Below, piece by piece: positions 1 through 9,063 of a stretch of 64,000 nt of DNA. The stretch's first letter is position 1. Every line of letters begins with the position of its first letter. This stretch comes from Sagittula salina (GTDB lineage Bacteria; Pseudomonadota; Alphaproteobacteria; Rhodobacterales; Rhodobacteraceae): positions 496,001 through 560,000 of the forward strand of contig NZ_JAGISH010000001.1 in NCBI RefSeq assembly GCF_017813235.1, in the 5' to 3' direction. The translations under genes and the position numbers were made by a program. Below the pieces are notes generated by a model. That model did not search any database and was not told the DNA's origin. It saw nothing but the letters and a program-made list of their open reading frames with translations.

Positions 1-1007
1 GTCCGACCGCGTGCCCTGTGTTCGGATGGCACCGGTTCCGAAGGCCCGAGGTCCAATTCGCTTTGCTGCGATGCGGGCAAGGTGCATGCCGGCAGCACCT
101 CCAGGATATCATCGACACCGCGCACCAGCCAGGCTCCATCGCGGATCAGCATGTTGCAACCCGAGGCCCGCGCGTCGAGCGGATGGCCCGGCACCGCCAG
201 AACCTCCCGACCCTGGTCGAGCGCGCCACGCGCGGTGATGAGCGACCCGGACTTTCCGGCGGCCTCCACCACCACGACGGCCCTCGACAGGCCGGAAACG
301 ATCCGGTTGCGCATGGGGAAATGCCGCGCAAGGGGCTGCATCCCCATCGGCTGTTCGGACAGTCTCGCACCACCCTTTTCGGCGATTTCCTCAGCCAGCC
401 GAGCATTTTCCGCCGGATACAGGACGTCCACACCGCCCGCCAGCACGCCCACGGTACCAGTCCCGATTGCCGCGTGATGCGCGGCAGCGTCGATGCCCCG
501 CGCCAGCCCGGAGACCACGACATAGCCCGCCTCCCCCAGACCCTCCGCGAGCGAACGCGCCATACGCAAACCCAGAGAAGAGGCATTGCGCGCGCCAACC
601 AGCGCGACCATGGGGCGGCACAGGGCGTCGGATTGCCCCACCAGCCAAAGAAGTGGCGGCGCATCGGAGAGCTCAGCGAGATCAGGGGGGTAGTCCGGGG
701 TGCCATGCGCCACGAGGCGGGCCCCTGTCTGGCGCGCGACCTTCATCTCGGCCAGTACGACGCCTTCGGGGCATGGCTCGTAGCGGTCCACACCTGCGGC
801 GCGGGCGACTTCCGGCAACGCCTCCAGCGCGGTGGCGGCGGAGCCGTGCTCAGCCAGCAATCTCCAGAAGGTCGACACGCCGACCCGGCGAGAGCGCAAG
901 AGACGGAGCCAGTCCACACGTGCATCTTCCGTGGTGGGTGGGAGTGGGGGGTGAGTGGAAGAGTAGCTGTCTTCGCGCATCCTGGCCCCGTCGTCTTGCG
1001 GGATCAT
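1..1007 (-). CDS. dprA: DNA processing protein DprA (3' end beyond window)
   Basis: Loads RecA onto incoming single-stranded DNA during natural transformation, in the cytoplasm. I translated the minus strand from an ATG at 1007 and it stays open to the left edge, giving about 335 residues. The Rossmann-like core is recognisable: VALVGARNAS near residue 135, SGLARGIDAAAH near 167, MRNRIVSGLS near 225 and GSLITARGALDQGREV near 250, then AVPGHPLDARASGCN. These are hallmark DprA/Smf motifs. A second in-frame ATG lies at 980. The C-terminal winged-helix part lies beyond the window. Upstream is a 448-base spacer from tldD, with a TTGACT that could be a -35 box at 1106-1111. The family assignment is firm; the start is less so. 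Confidence 0.93.
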   Translation of the reverse strand, partial: MIPQDDGARMREDSYSSTHPPLPPTTEDARVDWLRLLRSRRVGVSTFWRLLAEHGSAATALEALPEVARAAGVDRYEPCPEGVVLAEMKVARQTGARLVAHGTPDYPPDLAELSDAPPLLWLVGQSDALCRPMVALVGARNASSLGLRMARSLAEGLGEAGYVVVSGLARGIDAAAHHAAIGTGTVGVLAGGVDVLYPAENARLAEEIAEKGGARLSEQPMGMQPLARHFPMRNRIVSGLSRAVVVVEAAGKSGSLITARGALDQGREVLAVPGHPLDARASGCNMLIRDGAWLVRGVDDILEVLPACTLPASQQSELDLGPSEPVPSEHRARGR

Positions 1008-1341
1008 CTATAGCGCGAGATTAGTTAACCACTGGTAAACCGCTACGGGAAGTGAGGCAAATCACTGCGAGATTCAATTTAACCCGCTGAATCCTTGATA
1101 AATTAAGTCAAATCCCCGTGGCAGATGTGGCGAATCCCGCAGACGCGCGATACGGCGTCCATGCGGATGGAATACAGCGCCAGCGGCATTCTGCCCTGCC
1201 ATAACGGAATCGCCCCACGCAGGGCACGGGCGCTGCCGCTTTCAACGTCGCCAGCACACCGCACTTCCCGCCGCCCCCCGACAGATATTTCGCCCCATTT
1301 CAACGGTTGCAGACACTGCCGCAGGGATGCGCCCGCTGCTC

Positions 1342-1399
1342 TGCTTCTTTGGTTCCTAAATACCGCGATGGGGGTCGGGGGGAAGCAGCGCTTCCCCCC
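1342..1399 (+). repeat. Dispersed hairpin element, copy A
   Basis: Starts with TGCTTCTTTGG, continues with CTAAATACCGCGATGGGG and ends in a perfect hairpin: GGGGGGAAGC at 1377-1386, loop AGC, GCTTCCCCCC at 1390-1399. The same head, core and hairpin order occurs at 55421-55487 (minus) and 62090-62147 (plus), with partial copies at 34621-34690 and 35791-35844. It points towards the 3' end of tldD. Confidence 0.7.
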
Positions 1400-1403
1400 A
1401 TCG

Positions 1404-1428
1404 GTCGCTCTGACACCGCCAGAGCGAC
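1404..1428 (-). terminator. Possible tldD terminator hairpin
   Basis: Nine-base perfect inverted repeat (1404-1412 and 1420-1428) 28 bases downstream of the tldD stop codon. There is no T-run, so it may be only a 3'-end stabilising hairpin. Confidence 0.4.
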
Positions 1429-1455
1429 ACCCCCGTGAGACACTGCCGCAGAAGT

Positions 1456-2877
1456 TCAGGCGCCGCTGCCGCCCACGGTCAGGCCGGAGATCATCACCGT
1501 CGGCTGGCCCACGCCCACCGGCACCCACTGCCCCTGCTTGCCGCAGTTGCCCATGCCGGGATCCAGCGCCATGTCATTGCCGAGGGCGCGAATGCCCATC
1601 AGCGCCGTGGCGCCGTCGCCTATCAGGGTGGCTCCCTTCACCGGCGCGCCGACCTTCCCGTCCTTCACCCGGTAGGCCTCCGTACACGAAAAGACGAACT
1701 TGCCGTTCGTCGTGTCCACCTGCCCGCCACCGAAACCCACCGCCCAGATACCGTCCTTCAGGTCCGCCACGATGTCGCCCGGCGCGACCGCACCGCCCAG
1801 CATGTAGGTATTGGTCATGCGCGGCATCGGGATATGCGCATAGCTCTCGCGGCGACCATTGCCGGTGGGCTTCACCCCCATCAGCCGCGCGTTCTGGCGG
1901 TCCTGCATGAAGCCCACCAGCTTGCCATCCTCGATCAGGACGTTCTTCCCCGACGGCGTGCCCTCGTCATCGACAGTGAGGGAGCCGCGCCGGTCCGGGA
2001 TCGTGCCATCGTCGAGTACGGTCACGCCCTTCGCCGCGACCTGCTGGCCCATGAGCCCGGCAAAAACCGACGCGCCCTTGCGGTTGGCGTCACCTTCGAG
2101 CCCGTGACCCACCGCCTCATGCAGCAGGATGCCGGGCCAGCCCGGACCCAGCACGATGTCCATGACGCCCGCCGGGGCGGGTTCCGCCTCCAGGTTCACA
2201 AGAGCGATGCGCAGCGCCTCGCGGGCTTTCGACTGCCACGCGTCGGCCGTCAGAAGGCCGTGCAGCGTCACCCGCCCGCCGCCGCCCGCGGTGCCGGCCT
2301 CGCGGCGGCCTTGATCCTCGACGATGACAGAGACATTGACCCGCGTCATCGGGCGCACGTCCGTGACGACACCGCCTTCGGGGCGCAGGATCGTGACCTC
2401 CTGGAGGGAGGCCGCGATGGTGGCGGTGACCTGGACCACGCGGGAATCGAGCGCGCGGGCATAGGCGTCGATTTCCTTCAGCGTGTCGACCTTCACCGGG
2501 AAACTGTGCCCGGTGATCGGATCGGCCTCGGTATAGAGGTGGCGATTCGTGCCCGGCGGCGGCGGCGCCATGACCCCGCCCCCCTCGCCCACCGCAAGAC
2601 GCGCGGTTTCGGAGGCGCGACGGATCGCCTGTTCGGAAATCTCGGTGGCATGGGCATAGCCCGCGACCTCGCCCCGCACGGCGCGCAGTCCGAATCCTTC
2701 GGATGCGTCGTAACTCGCGGTCTTCACGCGCCCGTCGTCCAGCACGAGCGCCTCGCCCCGCCGTCGTTCAAGGAAAAGTTCGCCATCTTCCGCCCCAGAA
2801 AGGGTGTCACGCAGCAACGCCCGGGTGCGATCCAGGTCGAGATGCGTTTCGAAAGGACGGAAATTTTGATCTGACAT
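1456..2877 (-). CDS. tldD: Metalloprotease TldD
   Basis: TldD works with PmbA/TldE as a zinc metalloprotease that degrades unfolded peptides and matures modified peptides. The 473-residue length matches the family. The zinc motif HEAVGH is visible in ILLHEAVGHGLEGDANRKG, followed by the conserved SLTVDDEGTPSGKN and C-terminal ISGLTVGGSG segments. The reading frame is open further upstream to 3036, but the ATG at 2877 (MSDQNFRPF) is chosen because the extension has no family resemblance and would run into the ctaC promoter region. It is divergent from ctaC, an arrangement common in Rhodobacteraceae. No PmbA partner is in the window. Confidence 0.95.
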   Translation of the reverse strand: MSDQNFRPFETHLDLDRTRALLRDTLSGAEDGELFLERRRGEALVLDDGRVKTASYDASEGFGLRAVRGEVAGYAHATEISEQAIRRASETARLAVGEGGGVMAPPPPGTNRHLYTEADPITGHSFPVKVDTLKEIDAYARALDSRVVQVTATIAASLQEVTILRPEGGVVTDVRPMTRVNVSVIVEDQGRREAGTAGGGGRVTLHGLLTADAWQSKAREALRIALVNLEAEPAPAGVMDIVLGPGWPGILLHEAVGHGLEGDANRKGASVFAGLMGQQVAAKGVTVLDDGTIPDRRGSLTVDDEGTPSGKNVLIEDGKLVGFMQDRQNARLMGVKPTGNGRRESYAHIPMPRMTNTYMLGGAVAPGDIVADLKDGIWAVGFGGGQVDTTNGKFVFSCTEAYRVKDGKVGAPVKGATLIGDGATALMGIRALGNDMALDPGMGNCGKQGQWVPVGVGQPTVMISGLTVGGSGA

Positions 2878-3094
2878 CTGGACCTCGGAGTTGATCTGGA
2901 TCAAGAAAGCGGCGCTTTGCCGCGGACGCCAAGCTTTCACGGGTGGAAAGAATATGGTTTCTGGGTCGGCAGAACGCAACGGTATGCCGTGAAGAGGAGC
3001 AGGGCTGCAAGACTGCGCCTCTTTTCTATATACCATTCAGGACTTTCCGGGTCGGCGGGCCCGCGTGCAACTCGAATCGATCAGGGTAAGACAC

Positions 3095-3970
3095 ATGAAC
3101 CTCAAGACGATGATGACGGGCCTCGCAGGGGGCCTTGTCGCGGCGCCGGCACTGGCGCAAGAGCTGCCGGTGGTGGGCCGGCCCCACCAGGGTGGCGTGG
3201 GCTTCCAGCCTGCCGTGACCGAACTGGCCCGCGACCTCCAGTGGCTCGACGGCATGATCAACGTGATCATCATCGCCATCTGCCTCTTCGTGATCGGGCT
3301 GCTGGCCTACGTGTTCGTGCGGTACAACCGCAAGGCCAACAAGGTCCCGGCGACCTTTACCCACAACTCCCCGATCGAGGTGGCATGGACCATCGTTCCG
3401 ATCGTCGTGCTGATCTTCATCGGTGCCTTCTCGCTGCCGGTCCTTTTCAAGCAGCAGGAAATCCCGGAGGCCGACATCACCATCAAGGCGACAGGCTACC
3501 AGTGGTACTGGGGCTATGAATACGTCGGAACCGACCTGGCCTATGACGGCAACATGATCGGCTCCGCCGCCACCGACGGCACCTACCGCAAGACCCCGGA
3601 AGCCATCGCGCAACTGGAAGAGGCAGGTTACTCCGAGGACGAATGGCTGCTGGCCACCGACACCGCGATCGTCGTCCCCGTGGGCAAGACCATCGTGATG
3701 CAGATTACCGGCGCGGACGTAATCCACGCTTGGACTATCCCGGCCTTCGGCGTGAAGCAGGACGCGGTCCCCGGCCGCCTGGCCGAACTGTGGTTCAAGC
3801 CGGAACGCGAGGGCGTCTACTTTGGCCAGTGTTCGGAACTCTGCGGCATCTACCACGCCTACATGCCGATCACCGTGAAGGTGGTCAGCCAGGAAGCTTA
3901 TGACGCATGGCTCGCGGCCTCCGTCGACGAAGGTGGCTACACCGACGTTCGCGCGGTCCTGACCAACTGA
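3095..3970 (+). CDS. ctaC: Cytochrome c oxidase subunit II
   Basis: Subunit II of the aa3-type terminal oxidase; its periplasmic CuA centre accepts electrons from cytochrome c. The ATG at 3095 gives 291 residues. A signal peptide ends in APALAQ near residue 22, followed by two membrane helices near 53-76 and 95-117. CuA ligands are all present: His211 (VIHAW), Cys246, Glu248, Cys250 (QCSELCG), His254 and Met257. The aromatic QWYWGYEY patch for cytochrome c electron entry lies near 136-143. An upstream in-frame ATG at 3065 would precede the signal peptide and is rejected. It is the first gene of the ctaC-ctaB-ctaG-ctaE set; subunit I (ctaD) is not in the window. Confidence 0.97.
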   Translation: MNLKTMMTGLAGGLVAAPALAQELPVVGRPHQGGVGFQPAVTELARDLQWLDGMINVIIIAICLFVIGLLAYVFVRYNRKANKVPATFTHNSPIEVAWTIVPIVVLIFIGAFSLPVLFKQQEIPEADITIKATGYQWYWGYEYVGTDLAYDGNMIGSAATDGTYRKTPEAIAQLEEAGYSEDEWLLATDTAIVVPVGKTIVMQITGADVIHAWTIPAFGVKQDAVPGRLAELWFKPEREGVYFGQCSELCGIYHAYMPITVKVVSQEAYDAWLAASVDEGGYTDVRAVLTN

Positions 3971-4038
3971 TCCCACAAAATCGTAGGTCGGGGCGATCCC
4001 CGACCTACATCCCCGACATGACCCCGAAGGCCCGAGCC

Positions 4039-4971
4039 ATGACCGACGCCAGCTTTGAGACACGCCCCGAGACACAGGATGCGCAGTTCGGCGATTACTT
4101 CGCCCTGCTGAAGCCGCGCGTCATGACGCTCGTCGTGTTCACCGCATTCGTGGGTCTGCTGGCGGCACCTGTCGGCGTCCATCCTTTCCTCGGCTTCTGT
4201 GCCGTGCTCTTCATCGCCCTTGGCGGCGGCGCATCCGGCGCCCTGAACATGTGGTACGACAGCGACATCGACGCCGTCATGAAGCGCACCGCAAAGCGGC
4301 CCATCCCGGCGGGCAAGGTCACCCGCGACGAGGCGCTGGCCCTAGGCCTGACGCTCTCGGCCTTCGCGGTGGTTTTCCTCGGCCTCGCCACCAATTGGCT
4401 CGCGGGCGGCCTGCTGGCCTTCACCATCTTCTTCTACGTGGTGATCTACACCATGTGGCTGAAGCGTTTGACGCCGCAGAATATCGTGATCGGCGGCGCG
4501 GCCGGCGCCTTCCCCCCGATGATCGGCTGGGCGGCGGCAACCGGCGAAATCAGCACCGCGAGCGTGTTGATGTTCTGCCTGACCTTCCTGTGGACCCCGC
4601 CGCATTTCTGGGCGCTGGCGCTGTTCGTGCGCATGGATTACGATAATGCCACGGTGCCGATGCTGACCGTCACCCACGGGCGCCGCGCGACCCGCACCCA
4701 TATCCTCGTCTACACGATCCTGCTGGCGGCCTTCGCCATCGGTCTTGGTTTCACACAGGTTGGCGGACCGCTCTACCTCGCGGTGGCACTGCTGCTGAAC
4801 GCGCTGTTCCTGAAGGGTGCCTTCGACATCTGGCGCCGGGACGAGGCCGCATCGGAGGCGGACAACTTCCGGGCCGAAAAGAAATTCTTCAAGCTTTCGC
4901 TGCTTTACCTCTTCGCGCACTTCGGCGCGATCCTGGTCGAGGCCGGCCTGAGCCGCTTCGGAGGCCTGTGA
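4039..4971 (+). CDS. ctaB: Protoheme IX farnesyltransferase (heme O synthase)
   Basis: Integral membrane prenyltransferase that converts heme b to heme O, the precursor of heme a for the oxidase. The 310-residue protein has the two aspartate-rich UbiA motifs: NMWYDSDIDAVMKRTAKRP near residue 70 and the RMDYDNA region near 197. About eight or nine hydrophobic helices are visible. An alternative start 21 bases upstream (4018) adds MTPKARA; neither has a convincing Shine-Dalgarno. The stop overlaps the next start (TGATG), implying translational coupling. Confidence 0.95.
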   Translation: MTDASFETRPETQDAQFGDYFALLKPRVMTLVVFTAFVGLLAAPVGVHPFLGFCAVLFIALGGGASGALNMWYDSDIDAVMKRTAKRPIPAGKVTRDEALALGLTLSAFAVVFLGLATNWLAGGLLAFTIFFYVVIYTMWLKRLTPQNIVIGGAAGAFPPMIGWAAATGEISTASVLMFCLTFLWTPPHFWALALFVRMDYDNATVPMLTVTHGRRATRTHILVYTILLAAFAIGLGFTQVGGPLYLAVALLLNALFLKGAFDIWRRDEAASEADNFRAEKKFFKLSLLYLFAHFGAILVEAGLSRFGGL

Positions 4972-5210
4972 TGTCCATCGCGCGCGAACACGACCTGCAC
5001 AAACGCCGCAAGTCGCGCAATGTCGGCCTCGGGCTGACGCTTGCGGCCTTCATCATGATCGTTTTCGGCATGACCATGGTAAAGGTCAGCCGAGGCGATT
5101 TCGACATGCGCCCGGACGCGAACTCCACTCTGGTCGATATCGAGACCGGCAAACCGGTGGAGGCAACGCCGCGGGTGTCGCAACAGTCGGAGGCCGCAGA
5201 TGGCAATTGA
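4971..5210 (+). CDS. Small membrane protein of the cytochrome oxidase operon
   Basis: A 79-residue protein with a basic N-terminus (KRRKSRNVG) and one transmembrane helix near residues 21-41 (GLTLAAFIMIVFGMTMV), then a short polar periplasmic tail. Its ATG overlaps the ctaB stop and its end overlaps ctaG by 11 bases, so it is co-translated with oxidase assembly genes. Short single-helix proteins at this place in alphaproteobacterial cta operons are often annotated CoxF or cytochrome c oxidase assembly protein. I infer a helper role from position only. A GTG at 4968 is an alternative start. Confidence 0.8.
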   Translation: MSIAREHDLHKRRKSRNVGLGLTLAAFIMIVFGMTMVKVSRGDFDMRPDANSTLVDIETGKPVEATPRVSQQSEAADGN

Positions 5211-5790
5211 TCCGAAGACCAAAACCCTGGGACTCACGCTGGGCGTCGTGATCGGAATGGGCTCGCTGGCGTGGGCCTCCGTTCCGTTCTACAACTGGTT
5301 CTGCCGGGTGACCGGCTTTGGCGGCACCACACAGGTCGCCGAGGCAGGGCAGGCACAAGCCATTCTCGACCGCACGATCAAGATCAAGTTCGACGCATCG
5401 AAAGATCGCGGAATGCCATGGGAATTCAAGCCGATGCAGACGGAGATGACCCTGCGTATCGGTGAGGAGGGGCTGGCCTTCTACGAGGCCTACAACCCCA
5501 CCGATCGTCCCGTCGCCGGGCAGGCCGCCTACAACGTGACGCCCTATCAGGCGGGCGGCTACTTCAACAAAATCGAGTGCTTCTGTTTTACCGAACAGGT
5601 TCTGCAGCCGCACGAACGGGTCCAGATGCCGGTCAGCTTCTTCGTCGATCCCGAGATCGTCGACGACCCGGATGCGAAGTACACGCAGCACATAACGCTG
5701 TCCTACACCTTCTACGAGATCGACCTGCCGGAAGAGCAGGCCGCGCTTGACACCGCAACCACGGCAGATGCGAAAGCGTCGCTGAACTAA
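5200..5790 (+). CDS. ctaG: Cytochrome c oxidase assembly protein CtaG/Cox11
   Basis: Copper chaperone that delivers copper to the CuB site of subunit I. The 196-residue protein has an N-terminal membrane anchor (residues 9-28), the juxtamembrane VPFYNWFCRVTGFGGT motif with Cys35, and the signature copper-binding CFCF motif (Cys127 and Cys129) in NKIECFCFTEQ, followed by the MPVSFFVDP segment typical of Cox11. It overlaps the preceding gene by 11 bases and lies 19 bases before ctaE. Confidence 0.96.
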   Translation: MAIDPKTKTLGLTLGVVIGMGSLAWASVPFYNWFCRVTGFGGTTQVAEAGQAQAILDRTIKIKFDASKDRGMPWEFKPMQTEMTLRIGEEGLAFYEAYNPTDRPVAGQAAYNVTPYQAGGYFNKIECFCFTEQVLQPHERVQMPVSFFVDPEIVDDPDAKYTQHITLSYTFYEIDLPEEQAALDTATTADAKASLN

Positions 5791-5809
5791 CGCCTAACGA
5801 GGGAACGCC

Positions 5810-6649
5810 ATGGCGCATGCAAAAAACCACGACTACCACATCCTGAGCCCGAGCCTCTGGCCGCTTCTGGGCGCGCTGATGGGGTTCATCATGCTTTTCG
5901 GCGCGGTCGCCTGGATGTCGGGCGGCATGACGATGCTGTTCGGTGCGATCGAGGTCGGCGGGCCCTGGCTGTTCCTGATCGGCCTTGTCGGCGTACTCTA
6001 TACCATGTTCGGCTGGTGGGGTGAGACCATCAAGGAAAACGCCATCGGCGACCACACCCCGGTCGTGCTGATCGGCCTGCGCTACGGCTTCATCCTCTTC
6101 ATCATGTCGGAGGTGATGTTCTTCTTCGCGTGGTTCTGGTCGTTCTTCAAGCACGCGCTCTATCCGATCCACCCGGAGGGCCTGTCGCCCAAGGTCGACG
6201 GCGTGTTCCCGCCCGCGGGGATCGAAACCTTCGACCCCTGGCACCTGCCGCTGATCAACACGCTGATCCTGCTGTGCTCCGGTGCCGCGGCGACCTGGGC
6301 GCACCATGCGCTGGTGCACGGCAACAAGCGTGACGAGATCAAGCAGGGCCTGATCATCGCGATCCTGCTGGGCCTGCTGTTCACCGTCTTCCAGGCCTAC
6401 GAATATTCGCACGCCGCCTTCGGCTTTGCCGGCAACATCTACGGCGCGAACTTCTTCATGGCGACGGGCTTCCACGGCGCGCACGTGATCATCGGGACGA
6501 TCTTCCTCTTCATCTGCCTGCTGCGCGTCTACCGCGGCCACTTCACCCCGGAAAACCACCTCGGCTTCGAGGCGGCTGCCTGGTACTGGCACTTCGTCGA
6601 CGTGGTCTGGCTGTTCCTCTTCGCCTCGATCTACATCTGGGGCCAGTAA
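5810..6649 (+). CDS. ctaE: Cytochrome c oxidase subunit III
   Basis: Core non-redox subunit of the aa3 oxidase. The 279-residue protein has seven hydrophobic helices and typical motifs: [13 protein letters not shown] at the N-terminus, [10 protein letters not shown] near residue 66, [18 protein letters not shown] near 103 and the C-terminal [21 protein letters not shown]. The start has a GAGGGA Shine-Dalgarno. It ends the oxidase block before a terminator-like hairpin. Confidence 0.97.
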   Translation: MAHAKNHDYHILSPSLWPLLGALMGFIMLFGAVAWMSGGMTMLFGAIEVGGPWLFLIGLVGVLYTMFGWWGETIKENAIGDHTPVVLIGLRYGFILFIMSEVMFFFAWFWSFFKHALYPIHPEGLSPKVDGVFPPAGIETFDPWHLPLINTLILLCSGAAATWAHHALVHGNKRDEIKQGLIIAILLGLLFTVFQAYEYSHAAFGFAGNIYGANFFMATGFHGAHVIIGTIFLFICLLRVYRGHFTPENHLGFEAAAWYWHFVDVVWLFLFASIYIWGQ

Positions 6650-7000
6650 GGGCATCGCGGCGGCGGGACATCTGGCGGGGCCTTCCCTCGCAGAGCCTGC
6701 GCCATCCCGCCCGCTGAAACAGGAAGGGGCGCGTCCGTCTGGGCGCGCCCTTTTCCGTCGGGCCCGGAAACGAGCAGCGTTCCGAACCGATCTCTTCTCA
6801 CGTTAACGCCAACCGCCTCCCCCGCCATTCGGACAGAGTTGAATTCGCCCGGAAATCCGACTACCGACACTGGCGTGCGCAGCACGCTTTGCGCGGCGCA
6901 AGGGAGGCAGAATGCGCAATCACCGTTCACGACAGTCCACAGGCCCCCGCGCTGCACGCCACAGCGTTCCCCTCTGTGCGCCACTGGAAATGAGGCGACC
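6650..7000. other. Spacer between ctaE and SURF1
   Basis: Non-coding as far as I can see. It holds the hairpin at 6727-6754. The stretch 6790-7000 likely carries a separate promoter for the SURF1-thrC operon, but I cannot point to clear -35/-10 boxes. Confidence 0.5.
6727..6754 (+). terminator. Intrinsic terminator after ctaE
   Basis: GGGCGCG at 6727-6733 pairs with CGCGCCC at 6744-6750 and is followed by TTTT. The position 78 bases after the ctaE stop fits the end of the oxidase transcript. Confidence 0.75.
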
Positions 7001-7675
7001 ATGAAGCGTTACGCCGCTCCCCTGCTTATCGGCCTTGTCGGCGCGGGTATTCTTGCATGGCTGGGTACCTGGCAGATGCAGCGTCTCGGCTGGAAAAAAG
7101 ACATCCTCGCCGAGATCGAAAGTACCATCTCCGGCGATCCGCAGCCCTTGCCGGGGACGATCGCCCCCACCGAACAACGCTATCGGCCGGTCTCGCTGAC
7201 CGGTGCCATCGAGGACAAGGCGCTCTTCGTCCTCGTCTCGGCGAAGTTGAAGGGCGCCGGCTGGCGCGTCATCTCCGCCTTCGAGACAGAGGACGGGCGG
7301 CGTGTGCTGCTGGACCGGGGCTTCCTTCCGGTGGACGAGAAGACCGCGCCCCTTTACAGCGGCCCGGCCCGCCTGCTGGGAAACCTGCACTGGCCCGACG
7401 ACCGGAATTCCTCCACGCCCGCGAACGACCTGGAGAAAAACACGTGGTTCGCGCGCGACCTCGGCCCCATGGCGGACGCCTTGCGGACCGAACCGCTGCT
7501 CGTTGTCGCCCGTGCCATGGACCCGGCTGATGCCCGCGTGGACCCCATGCCGGTGGACACGTCAGGCATTCCCAACGATCACCTGCAATACGCCATCACC
7601 TGGTACGCCCTCGGGTTGGTATGGCTCCTGATGACCGGCGTCTGGATGCGCCGTATCGCGAAAGGCACTGACTGA
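7001..7675 (+). CDS. SURF1-family cytochrome oxidase biogenesis protein
   Basis: SURF1/Shy1 proteins help insert heme a into subunit I. The 224-residue protein from the ATG at 7001 has the two-helix topology of the family, with helices near residues 6-24 and at the C-terminal end (YALGLVWLLMTGVWMRRI). The conserved GTWQMQRLGWK near 18-28, RGFLP near 105 and NDHLQYAITWYALG near 190 are visible. The frame is open further upstream to 6839 but that part has no family character. Its stop overlaps the thrC start (TGATG). Confidence 0.92.
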   Translation: MKRYAAPLLIGLVGAGILAWLGTWQMQRLGWKKDILAEIESTISGDPQPLPGTIAPTEQRYRPVSLTGAIEDKALFVLVSAKLKGAGWRVISAFETEDGRRVLLDRGFLPVDEKTAPLYSGPARLLGNLHWPDDRNSSTPANDLEKNTWFARDLGPMADALRTEPLLVVARAMDPADARVDPMPVDTSGIPNDHLQYAITWYALGLVWLLMTGVWMRRIAKGTD

Positions 7676-9063
7676 TGCGTTACATCTCTACCCGCGGGCA
7701 GGCCCCTGCCCTGACGTTCGAAGAAGCGATGCTGTCGGGCCTGGCCCGTGACGGCGGCCTTTATGTGCCCGAGACCATCCCGCAAATGTCGGCGGAGGAC
7801 ATCCGCGCGCTGAACGGCCTCAGCTACGAGGAGACCGCCTTCCGCGTGATGCGGCCCTTCGTGGGCGAGGGATTTACCGACGAAATCTTTGCCGACCTGA
7901 TCGCCAAGGCCTACGCCGGTTTTGGCCACAATGCCCGCGCGCCTCTGGTGCAACTGGCGCCGAACCATTTCCTGCTTGAGCTGTTCCACGGGCCGACACT
8001 GGCCTTCAAGGACTTCGCCATGCAGCTGATCGGCCAGCTCTTCCAGGAAGCGCTGGAGCGTCGCGGTGAACGCGTGACGATCGTCGGCGCGACATCCGGC
8101 GACACCGGCTCGGCCGCGATCGAAGCCTTCCGGGGCCTCGACAACGTCGATGTCTTCATCCTGTACCCGCATGGCAGGGTCTCCGAAGTGCAGCGCCGCC
8201 AGATGACCACGCCGGCGGAGGCAAACGTGCATGCACTGGCGATGGACGGGCATTTCGACGACTGTCAGGCGCGGCTGAAGGACATGTTCAACCATTTCGA
8301 GTTCCGCGACACCGTGCGGCTTGCCGGTGTGAACTCCATCAACTGGGCGCGCGTTCTGGCGCAGGTCGTCTACTACTTCTCCTCCGCCGTCAGCCTGGGC
8401 GCGCCGGACCGCACCGTCAGCTTCACCGTGCCCACCGGCAACTTCGGCGACATCTTCGCCGGCTATATCGCCAAAAGGATGGGTCTGCCCATCGACCGGC
8501 TGGTGGTGGCAACCAACCAGAACGACATCCTGCACCGCTGCCTGACCTCAGGCGCCTATGAGACCTCCGAGGTGCAACCCTCCATCAGCCCCTCGATGGA
8601 CATTCAGGTCAGTTCCAATTTCGAACGCGCCCTGTTCGACGCCTACACCCGCGACGGCGCGGCGGTGGCGCAGCTGATGGACGAGCTGAAGGCTGGCGGT
8701 TTCAGCGTCAGCCAGGGCGCGCTTCAGGCGTTGCGGGAACACTTCGATTCCGGCTGCGTGTCGGAGGCGCAGACCCTCGACACCATCCTGCTGGCGAATA
8801 CTACCATGGGCGAACTGCTCTGCCCGCATTCCGCCGTCGGCGTGCGCGTGGCCGAAGCGCTGCGCAAGCCCGACGTGCCGATGATTACGCTGGCCACCGC
8901 CCACCCGGCAAAGTTTCCCGACGCGGTGGAGAAGGCCTCCGGCATCCGCCCGCCCCTTCCCAACCGGATGGCGGACCTGTATGAGCGTCCGGAACGGGTG
9001 ACGCGGGTCGCCAACGACCTTGCCGCCCTCGAATCCCTTATCAAGGAGCGCATTCACAAGTGA
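7675..9063 (+). CDS. thrC: Threonine synthase
   Basis: PLP enzyme converting O-phosphohomoserine to threonine. The 462-residue length fits the long (fungal/proteobacterial) ThrC class. The N-terminal MRYISTRGQAPALTFEEA is typical, the PLP lysine is Lys112 in LAFKDFAMQ, and GATSGDTGSAAIEA near residue 139 binds the cofactor phosphate. It overlaps the SURF1 stop by one base and the next gene's start by four, so it is in an operon with both. Confidence 0.97.
   Translation: MRYISTRGQAPALTFEEAMLSGLARDGGLYVPETIPQMSAEDIRALNGLSYEETAFRVMRPFVGEGFTDEIFADLIAKAYAGFGHNARAPLVQLAPNHFLLELFHGPTLAFKDFAMQLIGQLFQEALERRGERVTIVGATSGDTGSAAIEAFRGLDNVDVFILYPHGRVSEVQRRQMTTPAEANVHALAMDGHFDDCQARLKDMFNHFEFRDTVRLAGVNSINWARVLAQVVYYFSSAVSLGAPDRTVSFTVPTGNFGDIFAGYIAKRMGLPIDRLVVATNQNDILHRCLTSGAYETSEVQPSISPSMDIQVSSNFERALFDAYTRDGAAVAQLMDELKAGGFSVSQGALQALREHFDSGCVSEAQTLDTILLANTTMGELLCPHSAVGVRVAEALRKPDVPMITLATAHPAKFPDAVEKASGIRPPLPNRMADLYERPERVTRVANDLAALESLIKERIHK

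Larger units (their letters stand above)
1008..1455. other. Intergenic spacer between tldD and dprA
   Basis: I see no gene in these 448 bases. They hold one copy of the dispersed element (1342-1399), a second inverted repeat (GTCGCTCTG at 1404-1412, CAGAGCGAC at 1420-1428, 7-base loop) just downstream of the tldD stop, and an AT-rich stretch at 1060-1115 that probably contains the dprA promoter. Confidence 0.6.

Noticed and set aside
18..1013. Plus-strand open frame of 331 codons over dprA
   Set aside because: It is a frame shadow: the minus strand encodes clear DprA motifs, while the plus translation is Arg/His/Pro-rich.
1435..2874. Plus-strand frame of 479 codons over tldD
   Set aside because: Shadow of tldD; no family features and opposite to the zinc-motif frame.
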